Origin: Cycas panzhihuaensis
Lineage: Eukaryota > Cycadophyta
Reading direction: 5' to 3'
NCBI GenBank assembly: GCA_023213395.1
Contig: CM041465.1
Coordinates: 107,577,741 to 107,641,740 of the forward strand
DNA length: 64,000 nucleotides
Below the pieces are notes generated by a model. That model did not search any database and was not told where the DNA came from. It was given only the letters and a program-made list of their open reading frames with translations. Positions within the stretch are counted from its first letter, which is position 1; every line of letters begins with the position of its first letter. The translations under genes and the position numbers were made by a program. Positions 45,980 to 56,960 of the stretch are shown piece by piece.

Positions 45980-48684
45980 TCATGAAGTAAACAATATAGC
46001 CAAATATTTTTATATGCACTTGACACTACTACCTTATATTCTACTTTGCTTACGGATAAGGAGACAACATATTATACTTTTTGGAACTTCATGCTATAGC
46101 TACTAAACTTAAAATAAAGGTGTATCCAGAAGTACACTTTCTATTATCAATATCATTTACCTAATCTAAATTTGTATACTTGATAAATCTAAAATTTGAT
46201 GAAGGTTTTTAATGTAACTTATAGTTTGTTGTACCCTTTAGATACCTTAGGATTCATTTAGCCACTTGCCAATGTGTAGTTTTAGGGTCTTGCATAAACC
46301 TTAAGATAATATTAACTGCATGCATGATATCTAATTGTATTGATGTTAAATATATTAGGCATCTAATCAACTATCTATATAATATAGGATTAATAGAAGT
46401 AGAAGCATCAAGTTTGGATAATTTGATTCTAACTTCTACTAGTATGGACAAGGCCTTACAGTCACTCATCTTGAACTTTAGAGTAAGTCCAAGGTATATT
46501 TCCTTTAGAAAATAAAGATGCCATCATCATCTTACCAAATGTATAATCCTAGGAAGTAATGCATTAGTCCCAAGTCTATTATTTTGAACTACTTGTACAT
46601 GTCATTCTTAAATTTTTGAGAAAGATGGGAGTCATTTCCTATATAGACTAAGTCATCAACATAAAGTTTCAAAATTAATATGGAGTATCCTTTAATTTTG
46701 ATGTATATATCTAAATCTGATTGGGTTCTCTTGAATCCTTGATCTCTGAAATACTTATCTATCTTAGAGTACCATGCTCTAGGTGCTTATTTTTAGCCAT
46801 AAAGTTCTTTTCTAAGTTTATACACTTTATTCTCTTCTCCCCTGACTTCAAAACCTTTTGGTTATTGAATATATACTTCTTCTTCAATTCAATCATTGAG
46901 AAAGGTTCTCTTAACATCTATTTGGTGAACATCCCAAACTTTTTGGGCTACTAGACTTAATATCGTTTGAACTATTTCCATTTAAACAATAGAGGAAACT
47001 ATTTCATTATAATCTATACTTTCTCTTTGTGCATAACCTTTGGTAATAAGTCTAGCCTTATATTTATCAATGGACCTATCACATCTAAACTTAGTCTTAT
47101 AGGCCCTTTTGGTTCCAATGGCTATTTTGTTGGGGGGAAGATCAATAAGTTTCTATATGTTATTTTTTACTATAGAGTTATACTCCTCTTCCATAGCTTT
47201 TCTCCATTAATCATAAGTATCTGCCTCTTAAAAAGTCTGAGGTTCATGGACTTCTATCATTTAACTCATAAGGGCAAAGCTAATTTGACTTGAATGAGTA
47301 GATCTGTAGTAAAAGTTGTTATCTAATATATTATATAAGTCATGGCTTCTTTGGACCTACTTGGAAAACCTTTGAGATTGAGTGGAGGTTCCCTTATCAC
47401 TTGGCCTTGAATCCTATCTAGGTAGTACATATGTGGACCTTAGAGATAAATTAAAGTTGATTATAATATTTTTATATTTATCTTAGATACAATCTAATTG
47501 ATAGTAGTCACCCTCTTTAAATATAATATCTCTGTTAACAATAACCTTTTTTTCCTTTAAATCATACACCTTATATAATTTTGACACATCACTATACCTA
47601 ATAAATATGCACTTAGTGCTCTTGTCATTAAGTTTAGTTCTTTTCTATTTTGGAATGTAGGCAAAGGTAAAGCATCCAAGTGTCACCCACCTAAGGGCTT
47701 TAGTGGTATATATGTTTAGGAGGTAAACCACAGTATGGATAGCTTCTACCAAGAATTCATATCCTAATTTCTTATCTTTACGCATACACCTATCCATTTC
47801 AACTATGGTGTAATTTTTATGTTCAACAACCACTTTCTATTATGGTGTATAGGGGTTTGCATATTACCTTTTAATGCCTTAGTAGGTGTAATAGATATTA
47901 AATTCATTAAAAATAAACTCTCTCTTATTATATAATCTTAGGGAAGGTATTCTATGACCACTTTACTTCTCCACAAAGTTTCTTAAGTCCACAAAACATT
48001 GAAATATATATGACTTAAATTTTAAGAAATATACCCATGTTTTCCTTGTGTAATCATCAATAAAGGTGAGGAAATACTTTGTACCAACTAGAGATAGGAT
48101 ATCCATTGGACCATAAAGATCTATGTAGATTAATTAAATTGGCCATTTTTCTCTATAGCTTCCATCAGGAAAGCTTTCTCTATGTTGCTTGCTTAGGAGG
48201 CATCCTTCACAAATGTCCTTATCAACTTGATTTGGGGTAGGCCTTAGACCATAGTCATCATCTTCATGAGGGTTAAGTTTCTATAGTCTAAGTGGCCAAA
48301 CCTGCCATATGTCACTATCTATCTTGATTATTATCTTCAATGCATAATTATTCGAAGGGGTTATGACTAACTTAAGGAGTTTGTCAGTAGTCATCTTTCC
48401 TTTAGCAACAACAACTTTGTTTTTCCTTATATACTTGATAATACACTCACCATTATTAAACATAATCTTATAGTCATGTTCCATCATCTTCCCACAAATA
48501 GAAGATTTTTCTTGAGAGCTAGAACATAGAGAACATCATCAATATATCTATTTTCTCCTAAATCTATTGTGATGATGACTTTACCTCTTCCACTAAATTC
48601 ATGTGATGTATCATCACCAAATATGATTGTGCTCTTCCCAGACCTATCAATAGTTTGGAATATTTCCTCCTTATATGTCATATG
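45975..48684 (-). pseudogene. pol: CO-3, right part: copia integrase, RT and RNase H (minus strand)
   Basis: From right to left on the minus strand: pre-integrase MTYKEEIFQTIDRSGKST and VLYVLALKKNLLFVGRMM (48672-48475); a zinc region with CEGCLLSKQHRESFP (~48200); the integrase core LTFIDDYTRKTWVYFLKFKS and NYTIVEMDRCMRKDKKLGYE (~48080-47750); RT IDKYKARLITKGYAQRESIDY, VKRTFLND, APRAWYSKIDKYF and LYVDDLVYIGND (~46655); and RNase H KVEYKVVVSSAYKNIW (~46010), continuing at 15704. Gag and the 5' LTR are missing: the sequence is cut at 48684 by a foreign LTR. Its wording matches CO-5, so the two belong to one family. Many stops. Confidence 0.82.
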
Positions 48685-49005
48685 TGTTAAAAATATGAAG
48701 ATGATGCAATAATATAAACTCATGAGTATAAAACATCAAGCATGTAAAGTAAACGTCATCAAACATAATCATCACCATAAGACATCAAGATTTATACGTG
48801 GAAAACCCAATGTGGGAAAAACCGTAGGAGAAGGTGGAGTTAGGACTCCACTTATAACCATAAGAATTACATCTTTCTCCTCTCTCCTTTCTCTCAAGTT
48901 CTCAAGTGGTGAGAGTACAAATATATATTGATAATCACCTCATGAGTAGCCTATCACATACAATGAGTCATTACATCATATCCTATCATCTTCATATTTT
49001 CAACA
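48685..49005 (+). repeat. CO-4 left LTR (321 bp) with long terminal inverted repeats
   Basis: Starts TGTTAAAAATATGAAGATGAT and ends with its inverted complement, 20 of 21 bases matching. It contains the common copia LTR phrase CGTGGAAAACCCAATGTGGG. TGGTATCATTGCC follows at once as a Met-type primer site, so this is a 5' LTR. No matching 3' LTR is found in the window. Confidence 0.8.
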
Positions 49006-49018
49006 TGGTATCATTGCC
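49006..49018 (+). other. Primer binding site of CO-4
   Basis: TGGTATCATTGCC abuts the LTR; its first 8 bases fit the initiator tRNA-Met site. Confidence 0.7.
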
Positions 49019-49094
49019 AATCCAAATATGAAGCATGTATCATTGCTAAATCTCAAAGATAACCCTTTCCTCATAGTCAATGGAAATCTAGCTA

Positions 49095-51786
49095 ACCTTT
49101 GCAGCTTGTACACTCAGATATATATAGTCATATGCCTATCCCTTCTCTTAAATAGAAGTGGTACTATATTACTTTCATTGATGATTTACCAAGAAAGTAT
49201 GGGTTGCCTTTCTTACAAAAAAAGATGAAGCTTTTTCTATGTTTCTAGCTTTCAAGGTGTGCATCGAAAATGAATCTAGATTTAAGACCAAAATACTTAG
49301 GATTGACAATGGTGGAGAGTATAAATCCAATGAGTTTGAATTGCACCTATGTTAACATGGAATCAAACATCATACCACTATCGCAAGTACACCAAAAAAA
49401 AATAGAGTTTTTGAGTGCATGAACAGGACCATCATGAACATGGCTTGTGCTATGCTAGTATATAAGAATGTCTTTGTCTATCTTTGGGCTGAGGCTATTT
49501 GGACTGCTGTGTATTATATCAACACTTTTAGTCCCTCCAATCTCGGCCCCTCTCCATAGGAAATGTGGTATGGACAAATCCCCTCTATCTTCCAATTCAA
49601 ATTTTTTAACTCTACTTGTTATGCTCACATTATAGAGGAACATAGAAACAAGCTCCAAGATAGAGCCATCAAAGGCATCTTTATCAAATACCCTATGGAC
49701 AAAAAGGGGTATAATGTTTTCATACCTTTATAGTATAAAATCATTATCACTAGAGATGTTGTCTTTGTAAAGACTGAAGATCAATTACTTAGACTTGACT
49801 CTAAGATGCCTTCATATTGATTTAATGATGCTATTAAATTTGATGTCTAGATTCTAAAATTTAGGGGTTGAGATGCTTAATAGTTGCTTAAAATCTTGGA
49901 ATCTGATAAGAGAGCCTCAGAGGATATAAGCTATGACTCCCAGCTAATGTGTATACATCCAACACCATCATTTATGAATACCCAAGTTAACAAAGGCAAA
50001 GCCATAACAAAAGGATCATCTTCTCCAACATCTGTGGTTGGCCCATCTTCTCCAGTATTGTCAACTTCCTTTGTGCTAAACATTTCACATGATCCTTTTC
50101 AAGATCAAATTGAAAACCAAGAGGCTATGGAAATGAAAACCTCATTCCCAACTTGAGGATTTCGTGAATCCTACCAGCTACATAAGGATATGCAACCAGA
50201 TGAGGTAAGAAAAACTAGCATTAGAAGTGCCCATAGAGCAAGGATGCATGAATCATTTTCTATTGAGATTAAACTAGCAGAACTACACCTTGCTCTTAAT
50301 GAAGAGCCCCTTATATACCAAGAAGCTGTAAAGCATGTAGCTTAGAGAAATGTTATGAATGAAGAGTACCAATCTCTTATTAAGAATGGTACATGGGAGC
50401 TTATTGATCTACCACTTAGAAGAAAGGTAGTTTAAAATAAATCGGTGTTCAAAAATAAGTACAGATCATATAACACCGTAGAAAAATACAAGGCAAGGTT
50501 GGTGGCAAAAAGATTCACGCAAAGGGAAAGTATTGACTACACTGAAATCTTTGCTTGTATAACCAAGTGGCCTATAATTAAAACTCTTATAACCTTGACT
50601 GCTCAATAGGGTTGGAAAATCCACCAACTCAATGTTAAGACTATATTTTTCAATAGGGACCTTAAATAAGAAATTTACATGGCTTAGTCAGAATGATACG
50701 AGATTGTCAGTTAGAAGCATAAGGTTTGTAGGCTTAAAAAATCCTTATATGGCCTAAAGCAAGCCCCTTGTGCTTAGTTTACCAAGTTGTCTAAAAGAAT
50801 GAGGCAACTTGGATATAAGGTTTGTGACTATCAAGATATTGATGCAACATTATTCATTAAGCACCAAAATGATAAAGTCACTTACCTCTTAATCTTTATG
50901 GATTATATACTAACAATGGGGAATAGTGAAAAGGTAATCATCCAGCTAAAGAAGGACCTTACTAAAAATTTTAAATTGTCTGACCTCAGGTTGATGAAAT
51001 ATTACTTGGGAATTGAAGTAACTTAAAAGAATGGAAAAATCTTTCTCTTCTAAAAAAAATATATCAATGATCTTCTAACAAAGTTTTAGTTGTAAGGTGC
51101 TAGACCAGTGGATACACTTATGGAGCCTAATATTAAACTCTTAGCTGATGGTGACACTAAGGAGGCAGATGCAACACTCTACAGACAACTTGTAGGTAGC
51201 CTCATCTATACTACCAACACAAGGCCAAATGTTGCATACTTTGTCAACATTCTTGTAAGATTCATGACAAATCCTTAGCAGAATCATTGGCAAGCTCTAA
51301 TACAAGTGTTGAGGTACTTAAAGATGACCAACAAATATGGTCTCTTATATGAACCCAATGTAGAATTTAAACTTTATGCATACACAGACTCAAACTTTGC
51401 CAGATAAAGACATAAGAAGATCTACATCTGGGTACGTAACATTTCTTGGAACAACACTAATATCATGGAGATCTAGATGGCAAAAGATAGTTGTAAACTC
51501 AATCGCTAAAGCTGAGTATATTATTGCTTCTAAGATAAGTAAGGAGGTGATATGGCTTAGAAAATTATTGAATACATTAAATACCACTGAAACAAGTTCT
51601 AGTAGCTTACATATAGATAATTAATCTATAATCCAGATGGCTAAAAATCCTATATTTCATGATCACTCCAAACATATAAGTATAAAAGTCCATAGGATTA
51701 GAGAACTAGTTCATGATGGCATAATTCAATTGGAGTACTACCCCACAGTAGATCAAGTGGTTGATATCTTCACCAACCACTAAAGA
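49095..51786 (+). pseudogene. pol: CO-4 integrase, RT and RNase H
   Basis: Only ~90 bp separate the primer site from the integrase core, so gag and protease are deleted. Integrase: LVHSDIYSHMP, YYITFIDDLPRKYG, LRIDNGGEYKSNEFELHL and FECMNRTIMNMACAML. RT: LINKNGTWELIDLP-like LIKNGTWELIDLP, YKARLVAKRFTQRESIDYTEIF, LKKSLYGLKQAPCA and LIFMDYILTMGNSEK (YVDD changed to MDYI). RNase H: YRQLVGSLIYTTNTRPNVAY, RRSTSGYVTFLGTTLISWRS and AKAEYIIASKISKEVIWLRKLL. Frames are broken by TAG/TAA stops and a shift near 51400. Confidence 0.82.
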
Positions 51787-52278
51787 TGGTGAAGTTTGAA
51801 TAGTTTCAAAAGTAACTCAACCTTAGGGCCTCCATCTCTGATTGATTGAAGGAGATGACAATAGGACCATCATACTCTATCTTATTTGTGAAAACCCCTT
51901 GTGGGTGTGGAAGGACAAGATTAAGTCTCTGCTCTATCCCATTTGTAAAAACCCCTTATGGGCATGAAAGGATGATGGTTGTATCATTTTGGAAAATCAA
52001 AACCTATGAAAACCTGAAAGGGCATGGCACATGACCAAATGGTATATGGAGACTCAGTAGATTTCAGCTACAAAATTCATTATATTAATTGACTATCTAG
52101 CTTCATTTAAAGAGTTTCCTAAGACATGTTAGTAGATTAGAAAATTTATGGGTTTTCTTCCCCATGAGGGTTTCTCACAAAAGTGTCATAGTAGTTTGCT
52201 TTGTAAGAGGCTTAAATAAAGACCTCATAGGATAGAATAAAATAAGATGAAATGACCTTCTACAATTAAGGGAGAGAT
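51787..52278 (+). other. 3' untranslated region and polypurine tract of CO-4
   Basis: Two adjacent ~60-bp repeats with the word TTTGTRAAAACCCCTTRTGGG lie at about 51876-51995. The purine run TTAAGGGAGAGAT at 52266-52278 precedes a TG-starting LTR-like block. Confidence 0.6.
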
Positions 52279-52546
52279 TGAAAGGGGTTAATGTCACAAG
52301 GTTATTATATTAGTTGATTATTTCTAAAAAGGGTCTTAAGTGAACTTTAAATTAGATCACTTAAGTGAAATGCACTTTCATGTGCATTATATATAATTTC
52401 ATTTCACCTAACTCTATTGCTCCCTCTCTCAATATAAAAGTAAAAGTTTAATGGAGAAGACTCATTCTTACCTCCCCATTTGGTGAGAACTACTTTCTTT
52501 CTCTCGAGTCTCTCTTGCTCCCATGTTTACCTTTGTGTTTAGTGCA
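52279..52546 (+). repeat. Putative right LTR of the CO-4 pol unit (268 bp)
   Basis: Starts TGAAAGGGGTTAATGTCACA right after a polypurine tract and ends GTTTAGTGCA, with GY-C RT sequence beginning directly afterwards. It shows no similarity to the left LTR 48685-49005, so CO-4 appears to be a mosaic of two copia elements. Confidence 0.55.
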
Positions 52547-54880
52547 TGGAGACGAAGGATAGATTGACTCTTTTCATTTTTATCACTCCTTGGGGAACAT
52601 TCACCTTTAATGTTATGCCCTTTGGCCTCTAGTGCAACATACTAATGGGTAATGTACTTTATCTTTCATGACCTCATTAATAAGATTCTTGAGGTCTTTA
52701 TGGATGATTTAATGGGTCTCTCATGTAAGAGGGTTAATCATCCTACTGACTTAAAGGAGATATTCTTCAAGTGTCATAAGTACTATGTGAGCCTCAACAT
52801 GCTTAAATATATATTTATAGTTATAGTCAGCAAGTTATTGGGTTTTATGGTGTTGCTATAAGGGATCCAAGTTAACCCTAACAAAGTTAAGGCCATTATA
52901 AAGATGCCTCCTCTAAAGACCAAATGACAAATTAAGTTAAGGTAATTTTTGGATTAGTTGGACTTCTTGAGATGCTTTTTGGCTAACTTCATTATTAATG
53001 TAAAGCTACTAACCAACTTTCTTAAAAAAGGGACCCCATTTATTTGGTTCCCTAGGGTCTAAGAATCTTTCTAAGAGCTTAAAAGAGCCCTTATTTTGGC
53101 TCCTGCATTGGCCCCAATGATATTTGATTTCCCCTTTATCTTATAGACTTCTATTACTGAAGAGTCTATTGGTGCCATGCTCACCTAAGAAGATGATTCT
53201 AAGATTGAGCGGGTTATATATTTTATAATCCAAACCCTTGTGGTAATTGAAGTAAATTACCCATTAGCTAAAAAATAGTGCTTAGTCTTCATATTCACCA
53301 TGAAGAAGCTTTGGCATTACCTACTCAATAATACCACTCAAGTAATTATCTAATTAAACCAGTTGTATTACCTTATGAGAAGGTCTGATTTCATAGGGAG
53401 AATAAGTAAGTGGGCCATCCTCATCCAAGAGTATGACCTTAAGGTCATCAATTATAAATCTAAAAAGGGGATGGTGGTGGCTAAACAACTCATTAAGACC
53501 CCCCTCCCCAACTCTACAAATGATTTGGTCGATAATTCCCTACTAGACAAAGCAATCCTCATCCTTCAACAAACTAAGAGGCATAGGTTAGCCAATGATA
53601 AATGGTATGGTAACATACTTAATTATTTGACCCAATAAAAATACATGGTGGATGTGAGCAAAAACGTCAAGTTACATGTAAGAGCCTTCACTCACTAGTA
53701 CTTCCTCATTGAGGACATATTATATAAATGATCATTCATAGGCATCTTCCTCAAATGCATTAATCCCAAAGAAATACATCAAGTCCTTTGTGAATGCCAT
53801 GATAACATTTGCAAAGGCTAGTTTGAAGGCCAATCTATAGCCTAAAGGATTCTTCATATGGGATTCTATTAGCCTAACCTATTCAAGGATGCCTATGATT
53901 ATACACAATGATGCCATATATTCTAAGAGCATTATAATATCATACACTAACCTTATGAGGTATTAGACATCATTATGTCATCATGGCCATTTTCTCAATG
54001 GGGTCATGACCTCATTAGGGCTATAGCTCCTCCTTCCTGAATATAACATAAGTTTATTCTAACTGCCATAGAATATTTTACCAAGTGGGCTAAGGCAATC
54101 TCTCTATCCTCTATGATAGGCAAGATGATTATCCCTTTTATCTTCCAACATATCATTTATAAATTTGGGATCCCTGACATTCTAATCAATAATAATGAGA
54201 CCCCATTCTATAATAAGGAGATGAATAATCTTTATAAGAAGTTCAAAATCTCTCATAAAATTTTGTCTTTATATTACCAGTAGGCTAATGGCTAGATTGA
54301 GGTCTTTAATAAGACTTTGATCAATATATTAAAGACAATTATCATAGTCTTAATGTGATTGGCACCTATGACTATACCCAACCCTTTGGGCCTATTAAAT
54401 GTACATTTGGATAGCCATGAATATGACCCCATTCTCCATGGTCTATGGATTAGAAGTGATTGTACCCCTCAAAGTAGAGATCCCATCTTTATGACTCTCC
54501 CTTAAAGAATCTATAGATGGAGAATGGTGTCATTAAGCCCATCTCCTTAACGTTAAAACACTAGATGAAAAATGTCTTTTTTTTAATCAAGCTAACCTAG
54601 TGTCTAAGTCTAAAGCTTAAAAATTACATGATAAACACTTACAACTATGACCCCTAGTCCCAGGAACCAAGTCCTCAAACTAGAATATTTACATGGTTAA
54701 CTCTCTAAATTTAGCCCAAGTGGGTAAGCCTTTTTGTAGTCATTGAGAGCCTTAATAATTAGGTGTACTAGATTGCTACATTAGAGGGCCTCAATTTTGA
54801 GAAGGCTATCAATGGGTAATTCCATAAGAGGTTCTATAGTTGATCTCTCTGCCCTCCAATATAAGATGGTAATATACCCT
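52547..54880 (+). pseudogene. pol: GY-C: RT (C-terminal half), RNase H and integrase of a GY-B-like element
   Basis: Begins inside RT with FIFITPWGTFTFNVMPFGL (~52590), then LYFIFHDLINKILEVFMDDLMGLS (52660-52730). RNase H follows (LDFLRCFLANFIINVKLLTNFL, FILQTSITEESIGAMLT, EVNYPLAKKQCLVFIFTMKK) and DFIGRISKWAILIQEYDLKVIN (~53390). Integrase has CECHDNICKG near 53795, ILINNNETPFYNKEMNNLYKKF near 54180, IEVFNKTLINILKTII near 54300 and an end VLKLEYLHG near 54670. It aligns with GY-B throughout. Gag, protease and LTRs are absent; the left end is cut by CO-4. Very many stops. Confidence 0.8.
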
Positions 54881-55200
54881 AGTATGAGCCTAAACTACCA
54901 ATGTGCTTTGGTATAGCCTAAATTACCAACTTGCTTTGAAATGAGCCTAAACTACCTTTGTTTATGATACACACTACCTCCTTTAAGGGCACAACACCAT
55001 GTCATACTTATTACCCTACCCTTCATCATAGCTAAGGATACCACCCATTAGAAGCTAACTGTAAAATAATCCTAAGCTAATTTCATCCATGGAATGAGTT
55101 GCCTTGAAAAGGGGAACCTTGTCATATGGCATCCCTTACCCTACTATGATCCATAGCCATTAGCTAGGTTTTTCCCCATAAGGGGCACGAGACTCCTCTA
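54881..55200 (+). repeat. GY-C linker with three short AGCCTAAACTACC repeats
   Basis: TATGAGCCTAAACTACCAA, TATAGCCTAAATTACCAA and AAATGAGCCTAAACTACC occur at about 30-bp spacing near 54886-54956. This is the element region that contains the ~175-bp unit once in GY-B and twice in GY-A. Confidence 0.6.
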
Positions 55201-55468
55201 TGAGTATAAACCTGTAATAAGCTAAATAATGTCATTTCATATGAATGGACAACCAACTAATTATATTGTTTATATGTGCTATATATATGAGTTATGATGC
55301 CATATATATGTGTGTTGAGTTATAATTCCATGAACAAGAGTGAATACTAACTCAAATATATATAAAAATAAGGACATACATTAATATACATAAATGATGA
55401 AACATATGTATACATATCCATATAAAAGTGTGCCAAGATAAAGAAGAATGTGGAGGTGCCAATTAGTC

Positions 55469-55471
<3 letters not shown>
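55201..55471. other. AT-rich spacer, no gene
   Basis: Non-coding AT-rich sequence following GY-C; it may be the remainder of its 3' spacer. No frame or LTR end is seen. Confidence 0.4.

Positions 55472-55527
<56 letters not shown>
55472..55527. repeat. (AT)n microsatellite, about 27 units
   Basis: Uninterrupted AT dinucleotides, the longest simple repeat in the window. Confidence 0.95.
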
Positions 55528-55529
<2 letters not shown>

Positions 55530-55784
55530 CTCTCTGAGGGAGATGGAATCCTTGCAAGGGTGTACAATCCCCTAATTAGGCCATATGATATATAAACTCC
55601 ATACCCCTAGAGCTTTAGCTTTCTTCTACTATTAAAATATAGTTTCCTCCACATCCTTAGGGTGTATCATCCCCTTAGTGAGGCCTATTAGAATAATATC
55701 CATTAGGGATCATATCTGCTTAGGGTTAATTACACACATTGGGGAGATAAACTAGATATTAGTAGAGATATCATGGTAGCTCTA
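55528..55784. other. Unclassified sequence before CO-5
   Basis: No coding frame or LTR end that I can assign. It could be the end of GY-C or the original host sequence of CO-5. Confidence 0.35.
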
Positions 55785-56000
55785 TGTTAGACCCTAGTCA
55801 CATGTAGTTGTATCTTATTAGATATTGGTTAACACCAATTGGTGGTAGATGTTAAGTAGCATGCCACATCCTACTCGTATCCTATCTATTTATCTATGAG
55901 GTTTGAAGACTGTAGTATTCATCAACATTTCCATTCTATCAAATTAATGGTTTACTCTCTTGTGCATTCTCCTTGTTCCCTCTATCCCCTGATTCCATCA
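55785..56000 (+). repeat. 5' LTR of CO-5 (~216 bp)
   Basis: Begins TGTTAGACCCTAGTCACATG and ends TTCCATCA. It is followed at 56001 by TCTGATATTAGAGCTT, a decayed Met-type primer site (T-TGGTATTAGAGC). The 3' LTR would lie beyond the GY-D insertion, outside the window, so the start is inferred from the TG and the primer site only. Confidence 0.55.
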
Positions 56001-56960
56001 TCTGATATTAGAGCTTAGTTTAGGAATTTATAGATTAGTTCAAGTATTTCCAAATTATAAAAGTAATTATTCAAGAGCCAAAGTTGGAGAAGCTATTGAG
56101 AGTCTTATTCAAGTTATGAAGGAGTTATGATGAGTTTATTGCTACATGTAATTGTTAGTATATATACACTTTTTATTAGTTTATTATATCATTTATATTA
56201 TCAATGTATCTCATCTTTATTATTCTTTCATTTGGGTGTGTAATATCACAGTATTGGAGACATAGAGCTCTTATAACATTTGGTTGGAAGTCTAGATTTA
56301 TTTTATGACTGCAACTTCTTATGGCCAGTAGATGAGCCCATATCTATATCATTTCCTTACTAATATTTGAGCTTGTTATACATATTTCACCTAAGTGAAT
56401 TAGCTCTTTATAGTTCTATGTAAAGATCTAATGTTGCTCTATTATTAGTAACCATTCCAACTAGTTTTGCATTCACAACATAAGTCTTCAAAATATTTTG
56501 ATGTTCACATCTATCTCTAAGTTCACACCATTATTTTATCTCTGCACACACTTACACTCATATAAAGCCAAATTAAGAATTTTGAAAATGAGTCTAAATT
56601 CATTTACAAACAAGTGAATGTTACTTGCTTCATAAAGCTCTTAAAATATGCCCATGTAGGAAGTGTTGAAGTTAAAGTAGCTCTCCATCAGACACCAATG
56701 AATGATTAATGAAGAAATAAATTTCCTCTAGTAAATCTATACTCAAAATATTCAACTGCCAATGTTAATATATCAAAAATTCTTTATTTTATATGGTTGT
56801 TCTTTCTATTTAACCTATTATATTTCAACCTCATTTTTAGTACATTTTGTTTAATATTTTTTGTGCCATTCTTCTTATATCTATGTTGCCCAAAATTGTA
56901 TTAGAGCATGGTATTATTGTATTACCAATTATGGACTGCCCCAAGTTTATAAAGGTCAAG
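56001..56960 (+). other. CO-5 primer site, leader and lost gag
   Basis: A primer-site-like segment followed by ~950 bp of AT-rich DNA without a recognisable gag. The zinc knuckle and gag core expected here are missing, so gag is deleted or decayed beyond recognition. Confidence 0.5.

Noticed and set aside
54886-54956. Telomere-like repeats (CCTAAACTACC words)
   Set aside because: The plant telomere unit is CCCTAAA in tight tandem; these words are ~30 bp apart and match the GY linker unit.
55472-55527. Regulatory or origin function for the long AT run
   Set aside because: An uninterrupted dinucleotide microsatellite with nothing else to support a function.
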